Shown: piece after piece, positions 59,643 through 64,000 of the stretch
Layout of the letters: each line of letters opens with the position of its first letter
Position numbering within the stretch: the first letter of the stretch is position 1
From: Agrostemma githago
Lineage: Eukaryota > Streptophyta > Magnoliopsida > Caryophyllales > Caryophyllaceae
Assembly: GCA_958450325.1 (NCBI GenBank)
Contig: OY288243.1
Location: 66,510,606-66,574,605 of the forward strand
DNA length: 64,000 nt
Direction of reading: 5' to 3'
Translations under genes and position numbers: made by a program
The notes under the pieces: generated by a model
Told to the model about the DNA's origin: nothing
Seen by the model: the letters and a program-made list of their open reading frames with translations, nothing else
Database searches by the model: none

Positions 59643-59925
59643 CAGTTTGGGCCGGGCCGCCGCCGCCGGCCCGAGCCGGCACGAAATTTGGCACGACCGG
59701 CCCGACACGAAGGCGAAATCGGGCCTGGCACGGGCACGGCCCGTCGGGCCTCGGGTCGGGCCGCGGCGAAACTTTGGCTGAAAAGCCCGTGCCAGGTACG
59801 GGCACGACGGGCCCGAGCCGACACGGCCCGCTGACAGGCACGCGGGCTGGCCCGACCAGGCACGGCACGGCCCGGGCACGGCGGGCCCGAGGCACGGCAC
59901 GGCCCGGCCCGGCCCGGCCCCAACG
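59643..59925. repeat. hAT left terminal inverted region
   Basis: GC-rich, made of CCCGGGCACGGC and GGCACGACGGGCC-like short repeats, inverted relative to 63436-63706. ORFs across it in several frames are composition artefacts. Confidence 0.8.
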
Positions 59926-60662
59926 GTCCTCTGCTGCGCTCCAACGGCTCTCTGCCTCTCTCCCATTCCCTTTCCTCTATATTTTTTTTTCATTTCTTTT
60001 CCTATAAATTACCCACTTTCATCCATCTTCATTTCACAAATCATTCTATTCTTCTTCTAATCTTATAATCATTCTTATTAATTTGTTGAAAATTTCAGTA
60101 CTCTATAAGTCTACATTTCTAAATTCTAATCGTCTAATCTTATAAAATTATTACTAATATATATAAAAATTATTAATTATAAAAATTATTACTAATCTTA
60201 TAAATAATATATAAAGAATATTATAATCTTAATATAACAAGTATTATATATTAATCTTGAAATTTGAAGAATTGAAGGTTTTGGTTGCGTTTTTTGGTGC
60301 TAATCTACTATATTGAAGAATTGATCGTATCGGGTTTCCGGGTTTTTTTATTATAGTTTGTCGATTCTCGATATTCGACCGCATCTCCGGATCTCTACAA
60401 GCTTTGTTTGCATTTTCTTACTTAATCTCTTTTACTTTAATTTTGTTAATTATTTTTGTTTATTACTTAATTAGTTAATTATAATCTTCACTTATTAATT
60501 TTTTATAATTAAGTCACCATTAAATAATTTTTTACATATTAACTTGTCAATTGAACTAAAATACTAAATTGGTAATTGTTATTAAATTTGTTAGTTAAAT
60601 TGTTAATTAATTTGGTAATTAATTTGATAATTTAATTGTTAATCCGTTAAAATATTTAAATC
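59926..60662 (+). other. hAT 5' untranslated region
   Basis: AT-rich, C/T-rich just inside the terminal region, with CTATAAATTACCC (TATA-like) at about 60002. Could contain an intron; no ORF seen. Confidence 0.5.
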
Positions 60663-60941
60663 ATGTCTGAATCACACAACACCGAGTCAGGGTCAAAAAG
60701 GAGTCGATCACAACAACGTCAAGGTAGCGTCCAACGACCCTCCGGTTCACAAACACCACAATCGGAGGCACATGGTCAATTTACGACCCCACAATTTAAT
60801 CAATGGTCCGGTGTCACGCCTTCGTTCATGAACTTTGGCAATCCGAGCGGGTCGACCCCTTACGGTTACGATTTAACCGGGGCACAAACGGGACAAGGGT
60901 CCCAACAACCTTTTCCCATGACACCCAACTTATTTAATTAA
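60663..60941 (+). pseudogene. hAT transposase N-terminal segment, out of frame
   Basis: 92 residues: MSESHNTESGSKRSRSQQRQ, then Gln/Ser/Pro/Gly-rich text of the same character as the start of the next ORF. It ends with TAA 8 bp before the next ATG and in another frame, so it may be the original N-terminus separated by a frameshift, or a non-essential upstream ORF. Confidence 0.5.
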
Positions 60942-60948
60942 TTTTGAT

Positions 60949-63095
60949 ATGTCGACATATCAGGCAATGTCGGGGAGACCACCTTTACCACCGTATTCAT
61001 TTACACAAACGGGTCAACAATTTACACAACGAGGTCCAGAAGGACCACAATCGTTTACAGAGTCTGCACAACAGGACACATCGGCACAAACCGTGTCACA
61101 ATTCACAAATGTAAATGTACAAACAAGAACGAGCGAAACGTCCGATGACGGTATAGTTTGGGAGACTAAAGAAGAAATGGCTAGATTGTGTGCGATGGGT
61201 AGAACAAGTAGAGTATGGCTAAATTTCACTAAGAGTGTAGATAAAAAATATGCTAAGTGTAATAATTGTGGAAGTAAATTTAGTGGTAAAAGTGCAAATG
61301 GTACCGGTCACCTAGGACGACATGCTAAAAAATGTGTTCCCAAAGAGGTCGGTCAAACATCCCTTGACCAATTTGTGACCCGACCCGAATCAGAAGAAGA
61401 GTATAAGTACGATTATAACACATGCAGTGAGGAATTATCTAGAATGATAATTCAAACGGAAAAACCTTTCGCTTTATCTGAACACCCAGCGTTTAACAGA
61501 TACGTAAAAGCAAACCAACCGGCTCATCTACAAACGAGCCGTAAAACTGTAAAAAGTAAAGCAATGAAACAATATATGGAAGCTAAAATGGAGCTTATAG
61601 AATGCTTCAAAAATATGAGGTCTAAAATATCGTTAACATCCGATGGCTGGGACTCTCGCATCGATTACTCTTACCTATGTTTAACAGCTCACTGGATAGA
61701 TGAGAATTGGGTTTTACAAAAAAGAATAATTGAATTTGCAAGATTAGAAAGTCCGCATACCGCTGCTAATATCCACGACGTTATTGTGAGAGCGATATGC
61801 GAGTATGAAATTAGAGATAAAATTTTGACAGTTACTTTTGATAATGCAACGTCTATGACTTCTTGTGCTAACATGTTGAAGACCAGTTTACAAAATATTT
61901 TTTTAGATGGTGAATTGTTACATGTTCGATGTGGTTGTCACATTTTAAACCTGTGTGTTAAGGACGGTTTAGTGGGTCTACGACACTATCACACCAAGTT
62001 TAAAAAAATAGTTATGCACTTGAACACGTGTCAAATGAGGCGCCAAGATTGGCGTCACTTTTGTAAATTAAATAAAATACAATACAGAAAATTTCCCGCA
62101 GAAAACAACACGAGGTGGAATTCAATGTACACAATGTTGCAGTCATGTTTAGAATACAAGGATCCGCTAACTACTTTTTGGAACACTCGTTTTCCCGATG
62201 AACAATTACTTGAAGATGATTGGGAGAAAATAGAAATGTATATCGACTTGTTGTCAGCCTTTGAGGAGGCGACCACTGCATTTTCTCATGCATATAAGCC
62301 CACGGTCCCTTTCTTCATTGCTCACATTGACAATATTGCCACTATTTTCCAAAAATATCGAGGCCTACCTGATTACTCTACGTTTCTACCCGACATGGAG
62401 GCAAAATGGTTAAAATATTGGGACGATATTCCTCTTGTCTATGTATTTGCAGTGATTTTAGACCCTAGGTGGAAATTTGAGGGTGCCATTAACGTTGTTG
62501 AAAGTTATAAAAAAGCAATGAACCTAGAATTCGACAGGGAGGCCTATGCGGCCTCGGTTAGACACGACTTTGGTGTAGTATTTGGTGAATACGAGCGGAT
62601 TTATGGTCAAACTAACCCCACCACTACTTCTCGATCAGGTGCAGGTGCTAGCAGTAGCCGATCGACGATCGCTGCAGGATTGGGCAAGGCCATGTCACGA
62701 ATGTCTCGACTGATGCCATATCTTCAACAAACACGGGCGTCCGATCTTGCTGAATTTCATATGTACCTGCGATATGATTATTTCAACAATATTTCCGAAT
62801 TCGATACACTAACCACTGATCTTCTACACTAACATGAAAAAGGTCTTCCGGTGATGTCAACAATGGCACGAGACTTCTACGCCGTTCAAGTTTCATCTGT
62901 AGCGTCCGAACGTTGCTTCAGTGCCTCTAAAAGGGTGTTGGACGACAAACGTACGTCTTTGTCTTGCGACACCCTCCGCATGTGTGTCTGCTACAAGATT
63001 GGATGGATGCAAGAGACCGAAAACAAGGTCAGGAACCAAGAGATAGTGATGTCGACACCGACGATACCCCTTCGAGTGGCAGTGTCGAATCGTAG
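60949..63095 (+). pseudogene. hAT transposase (BED finger, RNase H-like core, dimerisation domain), two lesions
   Basis: 627 codons open from MSTYQAMSGRPP. A Gln/Ser/Pro-rich lead is followed by a BED-type zinc finger (KCNNCGSKF...TGHLGRHAKKC at about residues 104-130). The catalytic core has SDGWDSRIDYSYLCLTAHWI near 225 (first Asp), TFDNATSM near 300 (second Asp), RCGCHILNLCVKDGL, and NNTRWNSMYTML near 385. One in-frame TAA at 62830-62832 precedes the dimerisation domain, which continues in the same frame with VASERCFSASKRVLDDKRT (the conserved Glu). A 1-nt deletion near 62995 then shifts the frame of the acidic C-terminus, which would end at 63095. The family cuts and pastes DNA via its TIRs. 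The two lesions probably inactivate it. Confidence 0.88.
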
Positions 63096-63435
63096 AGTAA
63101 TAGACATAATTATTTTTTCAATTACAATTTCACAAGTCGACTTTAATTATTTGTTAGTTTCTTTTACATCCTACGAAGATTTAATTTATAATTTTTAGTT
63201 TGTATAATTACTATTATTTTTAGTAATTGTTTTAGTAATTGTAATTTTTAGTAATTGTGTTTTTTTACAATTTCAATTTTTTTAAATAAAGAGTATTAAC
63301 TATTTCCAAAGTGGGACTTGTGGAGTGATAGCTACAAGGCTACAAATATTATAATATATAATTACCTACAAGGCTACAAATATTCGGGTCGCACACAAAC
63401 GCGTCTTGTTTTTGCTGGAAAAAATATGAAATAGA

Positions 63436-63706
63436 TTGAGGCACGACCCGAAACCCGAAAACCGGCACGAAAACCGAAACACGGGCACGAGCACGAAACT
63501 AGCACGACGGGCCGGGCACGACCGGGCACGAGACCCGGCCCGAGCACGGCACGACCGGGCCCGGGCCTCGGGCCGTGCCTCGGCGGCATGGTCGGCTAGA
63601 GCTCCGTGCCGGGCACGGCACGAGCCCGGGTCTAGGCACGACCGGGCCGGCCCACCCAGGCACGAAGCCCGCCGGGCACGGCACGAAGCCCGGCCCGGCC
63701 CGACTG
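63436..63706. repeat. hAT right terminal inverted region
   Basis: GC-rich block of GGCACGA and CGGGCACGGC repeats, inverted counterpart of the left end. The end CCCGACTG overlaps the first two bases of the inserted LTR. Confidence 0.8.
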
Positions 63707-64000
63707 TGGACATGACGTAGGTCCACCCCGACGCGGCCACGCGCGGATTTGGGTAGGCGAATGAATCTCGTGGTGAGATTGTTCTCGGGTTCGAAATTTA
63801 AGTCAAAATGGAGTCGCCACCGAATTTTGTGGTTATTCGGAACCATACGAGCCCACTCTATGTCGTCATGGGCTTTACACAAAGTAAGCCCACTTCGATT
63901 TCAGAGTTTATTGGGCTCGTCCCTTTGCATTGCAATATCGATACCGTATAAACCGGCTTTCGTATATAGAATGACTCTCGTGCGCCAAGGGTTTCGGACA
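63705..64000 (-). repeat. Ogre/Tat-like LTR, copy 3 (partial)
   Basis: Starts TGTGGACATGACGTAGGTCC and follows copies 1 and 2 base for base with substitutions to the end of the window. No PBS on its left, so this is the inner or outer end of a 3' LTR or a solo LTR. Inserted into the hAT right TIR. Confidence 0.85.

Larger units (their letters stand above)
59643..63706 (+). mobile_element. hAT-type DNA transposon with a BED-finger transposase
   Basis: About 4.06 kb. The left end is CAGTTTGGGCCGGGCC at 59643; the right end (inverted) is CAGTCGGGCCGGGCC at about 63706. Both ends extend inward as about 270-bp GC-rich zones full of GGCACG/CGGGC repeats. The interior is AT-rich and holds the transposase. 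An 8-bp TSD cannot be read because an Ogre-type LTR starts at 63705, within the right terminus. Confidence 0.85.

Noticed and set aside
59604..60007. Several overlapping ORFs of 77-129 residues rich in Arg, Pro, Ala and Gly on both strands
   Set aside because: They lie in the GC-rich hAT terminal region; low stop density comes from base composition. The same happens at 63366-63882.
63705..64000. 5' LTR of a further complete Ogre-like element to the left
   Set aside because: No PBS precedes it; the sequence on its left is the hAT terminus.

Overview
This is a transposon-rich stretch of a plant nuclear genome carrying one well-supported host gene, an apparently intact sulfate transporter of the SULTR3;5 type on the + strand. 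It has 12 coding exons between 23017 and 55218, all splice junctions GT-AG, and a 667-residue reading frame. Nearly everything else is mobile DNA. The nested Ty3/gypsy elements of the Athila and Tat (Ogre and Retand-like) groups, many 'ACTCCGT'-type Stowaway-like MITEs, and the Retand-like layout (antisense ORF plus tandem repeats after pol) suggest a eudicot, most likely Caryophyllales. Silene is a guess from the Retand-like layout, not something the sequence proves.

Region 1 (1-21234), upstream of the gene, is a three-level nest. A Retand-like element on the + strand (16761-21234; its 5' part lies left of the window) was broken inside its RNase H region by an Ogre/Tat-like element on the - strand (5' LTR 14477-16760, PBS, gag/protease remnant). 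That element was in turn broken inside its protease by an Athila-like element on the - strand (13369 down past position 1). The Athila-like LTRs and one internal spacer carry arrays of a short near-perfect palindrome.

Region 2 (21235-55500) is the SULTR3;5-like gene with promoter, exons and very large introns. Intron 2 (6.7 kb) holds MITEs, a long hairpin and a TRIM-like element. Intron 3 (19.8 kb) holds a Mutator-like non-autonomous element split by a young 12-kb Retand-like element with TSD ACTAT and an intact 1062-codon pol. It also holds a 5'-truncated LINE that is itself split by a solo Ogre-type LTR. Intron 11 (2.6 kb) carries a further dispersed-repeat-like insertion. Despite this load the coding frame is undamaged.

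Region 3 (55500-64000), downstream, has an LTR/PBS-like fragment abutting a second LINE remnant (+ strand), a repeat-rich non-coding stretch, and a nearly complete hAT element with a BED-finger transposase and long GC-rich terminal inverted regions (59643-63706). A third copy of the Ogre-type LTR interrupts the hAT right terminus and runs off the window.

The most notable theme is that both Retand-like elements carry two antisense ORFs downstream of pol, each preceded by a good TATA box. In intron 3 these promoters point in the same direction as the host gene. No tRNA, rRNA or CRISPR features were seen.
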